DNA of 64,000 bases from positions 1 to 64,000 of the forward strand of contig NGBS01000873.1 in assembly GCA_002245135.1 (NCBI GenBank). Reading direction: 5' to 3'. This DNA comes from Proteromonas lacertae. Lineage: Eukaryota; Sar; Bigyra; Opalinata; Proteromonadidae. The notes below the pieces were generated by a model. That model did no database searches. It was not told where the DNA came from and was given only the letters and a program-made list of their open reading frames with translations. This document shows, piece by piece, positions 25,201-38,262 of this stretch; the stretch's first letter is position 1; every line of letters starts with the position of its first letter. Made by a program: the position numbers and the translations under genes.

Positions 25201-27796
25201 TCTGTATAACATTTGATAATCGATGTAATATTAATGTTGGAGATTCATTGACATTCTATTCTGATGCTGGTTATAGTAATCAGATTAACAGTTATACATC
25301 TGGTTCGTTATATCCTCCACTAATAATCAATTCAAATATAGTGTATGTGAAATTTAAATCAGATAGAGGAAATAAAAGTTGGGGATATCATTTTGAATTG
25401 TCTGAGTTAAAGCCAAATTGTGAATGGCTGTATGAAAATGATGTTTTAGATGAAAAGAAAACTAATAGAGAATGGGCATTATGGATTTGTGAAGTGTTAT
25501 TGAATTGTGAAGATAGTTCAATTAGTAAACTAAACAGAATTAATAATGATCTTATTACAGCAACAATATTAGGATTACAGTATTCTCCATCAGTTGAATT
25601 ATTGAAAATACTTATATTAACATTATCTACTCCAAATTTTGTGAAGACATTGCCTGAACAAGTTAAAATTATGTTGAATACACTTCATAATCTATACAGT
25701 ATGACGAATTATAAAGGAAATAAAAGTATACATATATACAACTATATTTTTATAGACTATCAGTATTTGGTTGAAATTGATTATCATTATAGATATGTAA
25801 TAAAACAGATTCCTCAAATAAGAACTGACAAACCTCAAGAAAAGGATTTTAGCTTTAAAACATCTTCATATCAAATAGAAGGAAGGAATAATGATATAGA
25901 GAAATGTATTGAAATATTCACAATGCTTTACCAAGGATTGAATGGTTCATATATACCAGATGAAATATTCTGTTCTGCATGGTTATATCATAAGAATACT
26001 ATTAGAATAATTGAAACAAAACACCCTTTAGACAATACAACATTCAAAGATAGGATAGAAATAAATGGTGCAAATCGATTTGTGTTTTATTTTCAATATA
26101 ATTGCCAATTACCAAATGGATGGAAGTTTGTAATAAGAGCTAATGGAAGTAATTATGAATATGATAATTCAAAATTCCCAAAGAATGAAATTACAGTAAA
26201 TTGCAATAATATGAAATTGTTAAATCTGGTAATATTACTAACTGTTATGGTATTAAAATTACAGTTCATTGTTATGGTTCATTTAGTGGTGATATAATTA
26301 CTAATAATAAATCCAAAGTTTTATCTGATTTAGAATCAATGAAAAGGTGGGATAAAACGGCTGATTGTGAAATAGTAAAATATATTAACCACAAAGTATC
26401 AAATGGATTAACAATTCACTATTCACCAGAAAAGAACTCATCATTATCATATCCTGTTATTAATGATTTACCAAATGATTTGGTAGATTTTCGAATGTAT
26501 TTTATAAACACTATAAATCAATATTGGTCGAATTTCATAACATTTATTAACCTTCATTTAGATTATCCAAGATGTTTGTCAAAAATAGGAAGGAATTCTA
26601 GTTATTTAATAAATCAATATCAAAAGAAAGCTTATATGGCAGAAATATTAAATAAAACTGCCAAAGCTGGTAAGTCAATTAGTATTTCAATTGATATGGT
26701 ATTAGCTTTAACTGAAATTTCAACAAAATTCAAAAACCCTTTTTCATCCCATGCTGTTATAATACAATTCTATAATAAAATGAAAAGTGAAAATCCAGAC
26801 ATTTTTAAATGTAAATACAAGAATACTGTAAAATTTTTAAATGTTTCTTATGTTGGAGAAAGAGGAATTGATGCTGGTGGTTTATTTAGAGATTGTTTAA
26901 CACAATCAGTGAGTAGTATATTTAATCCAAATGTAGGAATTGTATTGCCAATAACTAATGGAGTGGAATTTGTACCTAATCCACAATGGAAAGATCCTCA
27001 AACATTAGATTTATATAGATTCATTGGTAGATTAATGGGATTTTCATTAAGAACTGATTTTTCATTGTTGTTTCAATGGGCTCCAATTGTTTGGAAAGGA
27101 ATACTTCATTTGCCATATATTAACGAAGATTTGCAGTATATTGATCCAAATGCATATACTAATATCAATAATATACTTAATACACCTGATGATGGTTTTG
27201 AATATGTATATGAAGATGAAATGTGTGTAATTAATAACTTCAATGGTGAAGTTATTCCTGTTATAGATGGAGGTGTATATACCCCATTGACTCTTGATAA
27301 TCGAAAAGAAGTGTGTGAAAAAATGTGGACAATAAGATTGCATGAGTTTGATGTTCAAATAGATGCTATTAGGAGTGGATTATTAGATGTAATACCTGAA
27401 GAAGCATTGTATTTCATTGATGGAAATGAATTGAAATTCTGTGTCAGTGGCAATGATGAAATAAATGTAGAAGTATTGAAGAAACATACAATCTATTCTG
27501 GATGGAAAGAATCAGATGTTGAAATTCAATGGTTTTGGCAAGTATTTGAAGGATTAACTGATGAACAACGAAGTAAATGGATATATTTCGTGTGGGGAAG
27601 ATCAAGATTACCATCAACTGATCCTTGGGGAGTAAATTATACAATGAACAAAAGTAATAAAAGTCATACTCAACTTCCAAATTCTCATACCTGCTTTTTC
27701 TCTGTTGATTATCCTCGTTATACCTCATTACAAGAGACTGAAAGTAGAATTACTGCAACGATAATGTATGGTGCAGCTGCTATGGAAAACGGATAA
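16274..27796 (+). CDS. Giant HECT-type E3 ubiquitin ligase (HECTD4/ZZEF1-like domain mix)
   Basis: About twenty short introns (for example 16486-16511, 16630-16658, 16749-16777, 17033-17061, 18155-18187, 18339-18369, 21001-21035) join into roughly 3,600 residues beginning MGQNQGTLIKK. Recognisable parts in order: an N-terminal helical region; a SPRY-like fold near 20380-20780; a UBA-like helix triplet near 24280-24410; a CUB-like domain (CITFDNRCN...WGYHFELSEL) near 25220-25420; and a full C-terminal HECT domain (about 26800-27796). The HECT domain has GGLFRDCLTQ, GRLMGFSLRT and the catalytic cysteine in LPNSHTCFFSVDYPRYTS. The last step is thioester transfer of ubiquitin to substrates. Two frame breaks have no GTAT intron to explain them (near 17550 and 26215); they may be sequence errors. 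Confidence 0.85.
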
Positions 27797-27948
27797 CTAA
27801 CACTTTCATTAAATTCAATGATTGTTTCTATTATATAATTATGTTTTGTTTAGGCTAAAATCTTATTAATTATAATAATCAAAAAAAAATATTCGTTTCA
27901 GATTAGTCTAGAATTTAATATTTGAAAATCTTTGATTAATCAGAAGAA

Positions 27949-30278
27949 ATGAGTGATACAATTAAAGTTAAACTTCAAATGTTGTTAATACCAATTGATG
28001 ACAGGAAGATTTGTGCATGTGGTTCTCATCCTGCGCTATGTAACTGGAATGCTGATAATGCTCCAGAATTAACACCTCTCACACCTTGTCTTTATCAGGT
28101 ATATTTATATCAATGATGATTATTAGTTTGTGTTTGAAGCTAATCGGAATGATCGAATAGAGTTCAAGTATGTTTACAAGCATTCTTCAGGTCAAATTGA
28201 ATGGGAAACTGGTGATAATAGAATAATTGATGTCGCTCAAATTAGTTCAACAAAACAACGAAATGAAATAGTTCATCGTGATAACATGGTAGAAAATGAT
28301 GGTTCACAAGCAGTAACATATGATCCATGGTTATTATGTTGTAAGGAAGGATTGAAAGAAAGATGGGCAAAATACCAAGAATTACAGTCCAAGATAGGAA
28401 GTAGCAATAATGAAGGTATAAATGGCTTGTCAAATGCAATGAATTTCTTCGGTTTCCACGAAATTGAGAATGGATTAGTTTATCGAGAGTGGTTACCTAA
28501 TGTTAGCAAAGCTAGTTTGATAGGAGATTTCAATGGAAATGATGCTAACAATTGTGTTGGTGTTTGTACTGATAATGATATATATGAATTTAGAATTCCA
28601 AATAATGAAGATGGTAGTAATAATTTGATCAATAATCCTTCTCATCTATTGATTAGTATTGAGAGTAGTGAAAATAATTATAATAAATGTCCAATAATGC
28701 CGTGTTATTTCATTGAGAATGATATTAGATATGGATATTATGAAAAATCCAATTATACAATGAGTAATGATGAAACAACAACATCAGATCAAGAAGAATC
28801 TAACAATAGAAGTAGAAGGATCTATAAGATGAATATTGGTGAAATATCTATTAATGATAATGAGAAGAAGTATATATATAATTGTATTATTTATATTAGC
28901 TTCAATTATACTAAAGATGTTGTTTTACCACATATTATTGATATGAAATACAATACTGTTGAATTATCAAAGCTGTTTGATTGTAATAGTCAAAATATGA
29001 TTGGATTTAATCATAATTATGGAACTATTGATGAATTAAAAGGATTGATTAATGCTTGTCATAATAATAATATCAAAGTGATTGTTGATGTAAATCATTA
29101 CACAGTAGAAAAGGATCAAATATTGCCATCATCATATTTCAATCATTCTGATGATAAATATAATTATTATGATTATTCAAAGATAGAAGTAATTAAAATG
29201 TTATTAAGTCAATTGAGATACTTAATGAATGATTATTGTGTTGATGGATTTGTGTTTGATAATGTTACTGGAATTATGTATATATTATATTTTATTTCTT
29301 TATATATATAGTCATCGTAATATTGATACTTCAAAGTTATTTTATGCAGGTAAAAATATACCAGAATCAGTAAACGTTCATTTAGATGGAGTAATATATT
29401 TAATGACTGTCAACTCTCATCTTACTACTTTAAAAAAGACAATTATCACTATAGCTGATGAAAGAACAGGTTATCCAACTATCTGTAGAAATGTTGAGAA
29501 TAATGGAATTGGATTTAAATATAGATATTGTAATAAGAGTTATGGTATATTTATTCATTTGTATTATATAATAGATGTATGGAGAAAGTTCATTAATTTA
29601 CCAACTAATAAATGGAAGATCACTTATTTAGCCAACTGTATAAGTGTTAGAAGATTTGGTGAATATCAAATCACTTATTTGAATAATGATGAAGTTAATA
29701 ACAATCTTGTTAATGGATTTGCTAAGAATTCATTGGATGAAAATATTACACAAGATCAAATTAAGTTATATAATATTGTTCAGATGTGTAATATGTGTAT
29801 AGGTGGTGAAGGATATATGACTTACCAAGGTAGTGAATATGGAAATCCTGGTAAAACAAACAGTGGAATTAATTGGGATATATTGAAGAATAATGATAGA
29901 TATTTCCACTGTTTAGCTGATATGGCTAAGGCTATTAATGATTTAGATGATTCTAATGGATTTATTGGTGGAAAAGGAGGAAAGTTGCTTTACATTAGTG
30001 ATAATGATGGAATAATGATATTTGAAAGAGATTGTTATTTACTCGTTGTAAATTTATCAAGTGAAAAGAATTTAGATAATTATGCTGTTGGTGTATTAAA
30101 GGAAGGCAAATATCAATATGTATTATCTAGTGATGATAATCGATTTGGTGGAAATGGAAGAGTTAATGAGTTTACTGTTGATACTCAAAATCAAGAAACT
30201 CATAAAAGACCACATACTATTAATATTCCATTGGTACCTTGTTTATCAGCAATGATTTTGAAATATGAAAAGAATTAA
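27949..30278 (+). CDS. CBM20 plus glycogen-branching-enzyme-like protein with degenerate active site
   Basis: Five exons with introns at 28099-28126, 28870-28899, 29278-29311 and 29545-29574 encode 735 residues in one frame. The N-terminus (ACGSHPALCNWNADNAPELT, then FVFEANRNDRIEFKYVY) matches a CBM20 starch-binding domain. The rest follows eukaryotic 1,4-alpha-glucan branching enzymes: helical lead-in, NFFGFHEIENGLVYREWLP, SLIGDFNGN, LPHIIDMKYNTVEL, DGFVFDNVTGIMY. GH13 catalytic landmarks are altered. The Arg two residues before the nucleophile Asp is Val (GFVFD); the acid in IAED reads IADE; the SHD of the third catalytic segment reads NND. It may bind glycogen without branching it, or be a divergent enzyme. 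No intron or stop suggests decay. Confidence 0.75.
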
Positions 30279-30465
30279 AGACTAATTTACAATTTCTTGT
30301 TTGAAATTATATACACTAATTCTGTATCTTAGTATGTGTATGAATGGGCTGATTATTATCCGTTTATTTACTATATTGTCTAATTTTATTTTGCTTGCTT
30401 TTATATTACTCTTAAATAAATAAATAAGTCAAAATTTCAAATAATATTAATAATTAATAAGTTAT

Positions 30466-32820
30466 TTATGGTTGATTAATGAAATTAGTTGTAAGCCATG
30501 AACACATCTTCGGTTTTTCTGTAATATCCACAGCATTAGCATCTCCAGAAATTGAAATGTCATATGGGATGAAACTCTTAGTATTACACATTAATTTTAC
30601 AATGGCTGGACATGGCTCCCATGGACGATCAACGAAACTTGGAGGTGGATACACTAATTGGAATCCAGCATAGAATGTCTTTTCCTGTCCTTTAAACGAT
30701 TGTTCTGTAATTAACCACACAACAGACCTAGTACTTCTATCAATACTAGCAATAGCAGGTGTAAATCTTGTACTAAATTGATCAGTACCAAATGGAGGTA
30801 CTAATATTGAAACTTCCATTGCATCAATAGTTGAAGGTAATTGAGGATGAATTTTTATTTGTAATGTCAATTCCACTAGATTTCCTGTCTTTCTCCATAA
30901 GCATTGTATAAGAGTCGGTATTGCCTTAAATGATTCTTTCACTCTGTATTTTAATATTTTAAGCTAGTAGAAATAACATAGATAAACAAAATATACTTCA
31001 GTTCCTGTATTTGGAAGCATTGTGTATTGGAATATGTGTTGATCAGGAGATTGTGGCTTTAGTTGTGGATGTGGCTGTACATTACCATTAACACTTTGTA
31101 TTGTATCTATAAGTGAAGCTTTGGATATTTTAATATCTAATTTTAATGGTAAACTTGGTGGTTCAATTACTTGTTTTAGTAATGTAATTTCACCATCCAA
31201 TAATAGCTGTGTAAATTTATTCTGTACAAAACTATAAAGAATATATAATAATAAATGTATATACTTAACTTTCATATCTTCTACAATCTTAGCTCCAAGG
31301 TTAAATGATGGTTTCGTCATTGCTAAGAATGGATCACCACCAACACCACCACCACCCATTATATCAGGTGATGCAAATGGATCTCCACTCATACTACCAC
31401 CTAATCCCATACCACTACTACCACCCATACTTTGATTCAAACCAGCACCAGCAAATAGATCATCAGTAGCATCACCAAATCCATTTGTTGTCTTGAAATC
31501 ATTACCTCCACCAAAATCATCAGGTATATAGGCTGATGATGCAACTGCTTTACTATCACCAAAATCAAAATCGTCTAATCCCATACTGGATGATGCAGCT
31601 GGTGCAGAAGTTATTGGTAATCCAAAATCATCTAAACCTCCACTAGCTGCTGCACTACTACCACCAAATCCATCATCGTCACCTGCAGCTCCAAATCCAT
31701 CATCATCTCCTGTATCACCAAAACCATCATCACCTCCACCAAATCCATCATCATCTCCACCTGCACCAAAACCATCATCGTCACCTGTAGCTCCAAATCC
31801 ATCATCATCTCCTGCAGCTGTACCAAATCCATCATCACCACCTAAATCTAATCCTAAATCACCTACATCAAATGCATCACCTCCTCCACCTGTATCTCTA
31901 CCAAATCCATCATCATCACCTGCTGCGAAACCATCATCTTCATCACCTCCTTCCATTTCTGCAGCAAATCCATCAACACCTGTATCATCTTCTTCATCTG
32001 GTTCTTCTTCATCTTGTTCTACCTTCTTCAATTTTGGTGCTTCTTTAATCTTTGGTTTGGCTGTTTCTACTACTTTCTTTATTGGTTTTGGAGGCGCATC
32101 AAAGTCATATAATGATGACAATGTCGGTGCACTAATATATGGTAAAGCATCAATGGCTTTATGATCATCATTGGAGAAAGAAATAGACATTTGAAACAAC
32201 AATTCTAAATCTGCAAAATCATCTCTATTCTGCTTTGTTTCATGTAATAATCTATTGTTATTGAATAATCCTTCTTCTATCACATCTTTCATTGACTTCT
32301 TAGTAATTGATACATCCAAAATATCTCCTTCAAGAATATCATTTCCTGTTAAACCATACAATATTCTAGTTAAACCTAAAAATACACGAGAATATCTCTG
32401 CTTCAAATCTGCTATTTTGAATGAATCTTTACTTGCTGCAGCTAATAATGATTTCACATCTTCTGCTAAGTTAATTGAATGGAATGGATTTGATTCTGGC
32501 GTATCAAATATAACAACATAAAAATCACCTGGCACTGTATAAGTTAAACGTACTGAGTTGTTCAAAATGATTGAGTTGTATGTTCCAGCAGAAAAAGAAT
32601 CTTCTGGTCTCATCATCCTATACAAAACATGAATTAAAATAATAAAAAAATACATCGTATTATAAACACTAAAAGTACCTGCAACAGCTCTTCGTTTTTT
32701 CATTTCTGTTGCAAATTGTTTAAGAAGTTCAATGTAATTCTGGGTACCAATATATCCAGTTCTAGCTAAAAATGCTGGCTCTCCTTCCAATGTCTGAATG
32801 GCAATACCTAAAGCTGACAT
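30466..32820 (-). CDS. Muniscin-like TSET adaptor subunit (TCUP/TML candidate)
   Basis: Introns at 32618-32653, 31232-31264 and 30964-30996 give 750 residues. The N-terminal 190 residues have longin character (MSALGIAIQTLEGEPAFLAR, VRLTYTVPGDFYVVIFDT, ADLKQRYSRVFLGLTRIL). The middle is a disordered acidic linker with about nine GDDDGFG-type repeats (31636-31930). The C-terminal 300 residues have mu-homology character (TQLLLDGEITLLKQVIEPPS, KYRVKESFKAIP, LQIKIHPQLPSTIDAMEV, WEPCPAIVKLMC). Longin plus linker plus mu-homology domain matches plant TML and TSET TCUP, the membrane-coat subunit related to muniscins. Delta-COP has a similar domain order but its signature N-terminus is absent. Expected role: clathrin-independent or endocytic coat at the plasma membrane. 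Confidence 0.6.
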
Positions 32821-32970
32821 TACTCACTAGCTTTCCTCTAAATACAAAAGATCTTGTTTTTCACAAACCTTCAGGCTTGTTTTATTTTAAAAAATAGTAT
32901 CGTTTCTGCATTTTTCTGAAACTTTCTTTTTGGCATTACAGTTATTTAATTATCATTACAATTGCTAAAA
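32821..32970. promoter_or_regulatory. Shared divergent promoter, TCUP-like and NAR1 genes
   Basis: 150 bp lies between the two start codons. It contains a T-rich block and a short pyrimidine stretch near 32915-32935. No specific factor site is recognisable. Confidence 0.4.
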
Positions 32971-34794
32971 ATGAATAACGATGGTGGAAGAGTGCTTTTA
33001 AATGATATCAATGATTTTGTTCTTCCATCTCAAACATGTGTTAATCCAGTTTTCAGTTCTGCACCTTCTGGTTCTGCTAAAATATCTCTTGAGACTGAAG
33101 ACAATGAATTGGAAATGTATCTTTTCTTAATAAACATTCTAGGTCATCTGTTCATCCAAATATTATCAATAAATCAGACCATTTAACAGCAAGAGTTTCT
33201 TTGAATGATTGTCTAGCTTGTAGGTATATTTAAATAGTAATAATTTATATAATAGTGGATGTATTACTTCAGCTGAAACAGTATTGATTAAACAAGAAGG
33301 TAGTAAAAAGTTCATATCACTATTATCCAATATTCAAACAGAAGGATCTGTTGCAGTTGTAGCATTATCAAATCAGTCTTATGCTTCATTATGTACCTTT
33401 TATGAATCACCTCCAAATGAATTATGGTTGAAAATACAAGCACTATTAGCTTCAAAAAGAATATATTTAGTATCTCCAGAAATTGCAGTTTATTTATCTC
33501 AACAATTAGTTTGTGAAGAGTTTGAAGAGAAGTGGAAAAACAATCAATCAGTGGATGGAGTTCCAAGAACAGTAGAATGGAAAGAACAACCAACATCTGT
33601 TGCTTATAATAGTGAAATAACAATGTATAATATATATATATTAATAATAATGTTATAAATTATTAGATATCCTCCAGAGTCAAGTCAAGAGAGTTGTTTA
33701 GCTGTATTATCTCAATATGAACAAAAGAAAAACATAGAATCGTTGAAAATAGAGAGTAGCATTAATTTCACTAATCATTTACCTTTATTAACCAGTTCTT
33801 GCCCAGCTTGGATATGTTATGCTGAGAAGAAATACAGTGAAGTATTACCATATATATCCAAAGTAATGCCTCCATTACAAATACTAGGAAATTTATTGAA
33901 GAGTAAAAATAAAGGCAAGAAAATAATATTAACCTCAGTTGAACCATGTTATGATAAGAAATTAGTATATTTTTATATTTTATTATTATTAGGAAGTTAA
34001 TAGAAGTGATTTTAAAGATTCTAAAACTGGTGAACAATTAATTGATTGTGTATTAACAACTGAAGAATTTAGAGATTATCTTCAATCAATATCTCCATCA
34101 TATCCAATCAATGTTGATATTTCAGTATTACAGAATATTAAACCACCTGAAGGTTTACCATCTGCTTTATTCCAATTACCCAATCATTTAACAGGATTTC
34201 ATAGTGATAATTATTATAATGATGGTTATGTAGATATGGTGATAAGATATATATCACAAAAGTATTATAATATTGAGTTAAAAGATGAATTGGATTATGT
34301 TCAAACTAAGAATAAAGATTTTCATGAAGTCAGCTTAGTTGTTGATGGTAAGACTGTATTGAAATGTGCAAGAGTTAATGGTTTAAGAAATATACAGAAT
34401 ATAGTAAACAAACTAAAAGTATATATTTTATTGTTAATTATTATTCACTACTATAGACTGGGAAATGTGATTTTGATATGATTGAAATAATGGCTTGTCC
34501 TAGTGGATGTATCAATGGAGGAGGACAAATCAAAGAGAAGAAATATATTCAACAATTAGAATTATTGGAAAAAGTAAAAGTATAGTATATCTTAATTTTA
34601 ATTCATTAGAAAAATTACTTGTTTGCTTTCAATCTATATGGTAATTTATTCAATTATTTATCTAATTTGTATAATTTATGCATATTATATTGAATAGTGG
34701 AGTTAATTATAGTGATGAAGAGAAAGTTCATCTATTCCATACAAGATATCATGCAATACCAAAACTAAAAACAGTGACTAGCATGACGTGGTAA
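32971..34794 (+). CDS. NAR1: Nar1/NARF [FeFe]-hydrogenase-like cytosolic Fe-S assembly protein
   Basis: Eight exons with introns at 33117-33142, 33224-33255, 33625-33666, 33965-33992, 34419-34456, 34580-34609 and 34669-34697 give 532 residues, summing exactly to whole codons. It has the family landmarks: an N-terminal Cys in PSQTCVNPV; ferredoxin-like CLACSGC split by intron 2 with ITSAETVLI after it; H-cluster-like cysteines in SSCPAWICYAEKK, VEPCYDKKLE and MACPSGCINGGGQ; and a C-terminal Trp (VTSMTW) of the kind recognised by the CIA targeting complex. Nar1 passes Fe-S clusters to cytosolic and nuclear apoproteins with CIA1/CIA2/MMS19. It is not a hydrogenase. The final exon matters, since it supplies the terminal Trp. 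Confidence 0.9.
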
Positions 34795-34937
34795 TTTATA
34801 CATGTTTTTTTTCTTTAATTCGGACATTTTTTCTAAATTTTGTATTGTTTCATATATATACCCTTAAAAAATATATTTAAACCGGACATAAATCCGAAAG
34901 AGAAGAAGATAAAAGAATGTCATACAATAATGTTACT

Positions 34938-36355
34938 TTACTTTGTAGATTCATTTAATTTTTCAAGAATACCCACCCATTTAGCATCAGCATTCTCTGT
35001 ATTCGTCAGTAATTGCTTGATTAATGGATGTAAAATACGGTAAAGTCTTTGTTTTGTCTCTATGCTTGTCACCACACTACATGCCTTTTGAATTACATAT
35101 GTACCAAACTTGTTTGATATTAAGTTAGGTAATGAGTTTGAAGTAAATAATTCCTATACAAATAAATAAATATTAATATATATAAAATACTTCAATAACA
35201 ATATCTCTATAATGATCATTATTATACATCAAACACTTTTCAACAACATTTGAACTAATTTTACTATTAGATAATTGAGAATAATGAGTTCTTAATGCTT
35301 CTAATATGGTAATTGGTATTCTATATACAATAATAATAATAATAATAATAATAAATATACGATTCATCTCCTCTGTCAATCAATAAATGTTGAATCACAT
35401 AATTACCCATATCATGTTGAGATAAATGCAATATTTCACTCTTAATAGTATTAGTAAACTCCTTAATAAATGTAATATTTGATACATCAATGCAAGTTCT
35501 ACATACCATTGAGCCATTCTTATCATAACAATATTCTAATGCATCTTGTAGTATAATTGAAGGCAAACATTCCCACACATCTTCATCAAAACACTTTAAT
35601 AGTTTCTGTATGATATGAGTACCTTTGTTATCTTTAATCATTTCTTTTATATTAAGATTCAGTGATTGAATAGTATTCATTAATAATTTACCACCTTCAT
35701 TTGTACCTTTCATTTGTTGTATTATATTCTGTAATGCATATGTACCAATCTTATCATATATTAATGTAGGTAAAGAGGGAGATATATCTTGTAATATCTT
35801 AATCTGTTGAACATGATTGCAATTCTTGAACAATGTTTGAACAAAATAATTTGCAAATGAATTCATCATTAATGTTGAAAATTGACCAATACATTCATTA
35901 ATCACTAAATCATATAACATCGGTTTATTCACTGTTGATTCTATTAATTTCTGTAAGGATTTACTACCACTTTGTGTCAATGCTAATTCACATATTCTAT
36001 TGGCAATTGATTCAAACTCTTGCTGTGCACCACTAATTGAAGACATTGTCATTAATGGTATAGTTGTTGCTGTTGTTGCTGTTGTTGTTGATGATGATGA
36101 TGATGATGAATTTTGGTTATTACTATTCAATGGAATTGGTTTCACTATTGTATTCTGATGACTTGGAGATGATATTACTCCTGGTAATGGATTGTTACTA
36201 TTTGCATTATTATTATTACCAATAGATGATGATGATGATGTTGTTGTTGCACTCATAGTTTGTGGTGGTGTTGTTGTTGCCATTATGGGTGATAAACCAG
36301 ATACATATGGATCTAATCTTCTTTGCATATTACCTGATGTATTGATTTGAATACT

Positions 36356-36386
<31 letters not shown>

Positions 36387-37126
36387 AACGATGATGATGA
36401 TGGTGGTGATGGTTGCTGTATTGATGATGTTAATGGTATTTGTGTAGGATTCATTGATGCTAATGGTGATGGCTGTAGATTGGGTATTAATTTATTCACT
36501 GTTGGAATAACCATCTTAAATGAATGTAATAATAATGATGAAGTATTCATTAACTCATAAAATGATACAGTAATCATTGTATTTGTTTGAACATCACATA
36601 ATGTCATTGTTAAATCACTATACATATAAATTATGTAACATTATAAATATACTTTCTATCACATTGTGATAAATCATAACAAGCGTAAAATGAATTACTA
36701 TAACCAGTATTATTAACATAAAAATGAACAATAAAACGACCACATAATGATATACACTTCTGTAAATCAGGCAAATCTCTACTATTCTCTAAATAAATGA
36801 TATATCCTCTTTCTCTTGGTGATGTATATAATGGAATATCACTAATGGCAAACAATAATGAAGACATACCTCCTAATAAGTGCAATAATATTAAGGAAAC
36901 AATAATATGTATATTATATATAAAAGATATATGTCTAAAATCTATTTCCCAATAACAGGTATATCCACTATATTGACATCCTTCTATTCCTCGTTCTGGT
37001 TGTCTAATTGGAGATGATTGAATAATTATTGGAGGAGAATGAAGTAATAATAACTCATCCAGTAATGGAATTGAACCTAAAAGATGAGGTAAACATGATA
37101 TATGAATCTATTAATATATATAATGA

Positions 37127-37164
<38 letters not shown>

Positions 37165-38262
37165 AAGTGAATACAACCCATTGAAACACATTGAAACACC
37201 ATATATGGTTCTTTCTTTTCAAACACTGATAAACAATAAATACATCCTTCTTCATGATGTACAAAAAGATATTAAAGAAATTACAATAATATACTCAAAA
37301 AAGAAAAAGAAAAAAAGATATAAATCTTTAAATATTCTGGTTTTACTTCATTCACAATAGATATGTTATAAAGTGATGTTAAAAGATGATAGTCTTGAGG
37401 AGATAAATGTGGAAAATAATCTATAAGATTTGGTGATGGATTATCTGCTACATAATTATAATATAACATTCGACTTTGACAATATTCTGGTGGATAAGAT
37501 AATAATGGTGTAAAACATAATGATGGTTTATTCCTCTTATAATTCCATTCTTCAAATGTAAGGAAATCATTGTATAAATAATCATTAGGTTGTAAAGAGG
37601 GCATCATTGTTGTATTTATAGGTTGTGGTATTGGTGGCGGAATTGATGAAGTTGTTCCATTTCCGATTTTCTCAATACCAACCATTGGACTTTGACCTGT
37701 TGTTGTGCTTGTTCCTGAGGCTGTTGGGGATTGGGTATAATAACTAGGTGACATTGGATAACTATTACCATAACCATCATCTGTATAACGCATTGGATTA
37801 TAGTCCGAATCACTCCAGAAGATTTGGTTAATGGTTGGACTACTTTGAGCACTACATGCTACATTACCATAATTGAAAGTTTTAGGAGAAGTAGGAACAC
37901 TATATCCACTATTTTATTTATAGAAAACCCAATATATACCCTGCATTATGTGTAGCTGGAGGAACTATCACTCCATTCGGAGAACTAACACTCGGCTGAA
38001 CAGTAGTAGATGTTTCTTCCAAAAATAATCTACATAAATAATTAATTCCTAAAATATACTTATATCCACATTCAGAACAATATTTGCTTAATTTTTCATT
38101 TGGAAATTGGCATCTTGGACAATTTTTATTATTAGGCGATGTTACAGGTTTGTTGGTTGGTGTATACGAATTTTGATCCATAGCTTTCTGGTTGAAAGAA
38201 GAATCACTAAGAACTAACTTAAGACTTGCTGAAGGAAGCTTCTCACCTGATTGTTCTGACAT
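34938..38262 (-). CDS. Pumilio-family RNA-binding protein with N-terminal zinc ribbon
   Basis: Multi-exon gene starting MSEQSGEKLPS. Near residue 50 a zinc ribbon reads CPRCQFPNEKLSKYCSECGY. A long Pro/Ser/Gln-rich region follows (poly-Gln encoded at about 36357-36386, Ser and Thr runs). The C-terminus carries eight Puf repeats recognisable by their helix-2 cores: SKSLQKLI, ANYFVQTLF, GTYALQNII, GTHIIQKLL, GSMVCRTCI, GNYVIQHLL, SSNVVEKCL, GTYVIQKAC. Puf proteins bind the 3' UTR of mRNAs and repress or localise them. Introns include an AT-repeat intron at about 37106-37163 and an ATT-repeat intron at about 35321-35355. The junction near 37255-37300 is uncertain. The last exon ends at 34938, tail-to-tail with NAR1. 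Confidence 0.85.

Noticed and set aside
31632-31930. CRISPR-like or satellite repeat array
   Set aside because: The repetition is codon-level (GDDDGFG) inside the muniscin-like gene; there are no unique spacers.
30466-32820. Delta-COP (archain) identity
   Set aside because: Domain order is similar, but the N-terminal sequence and linker fit TCUP/TML better; kept only as an alternative.
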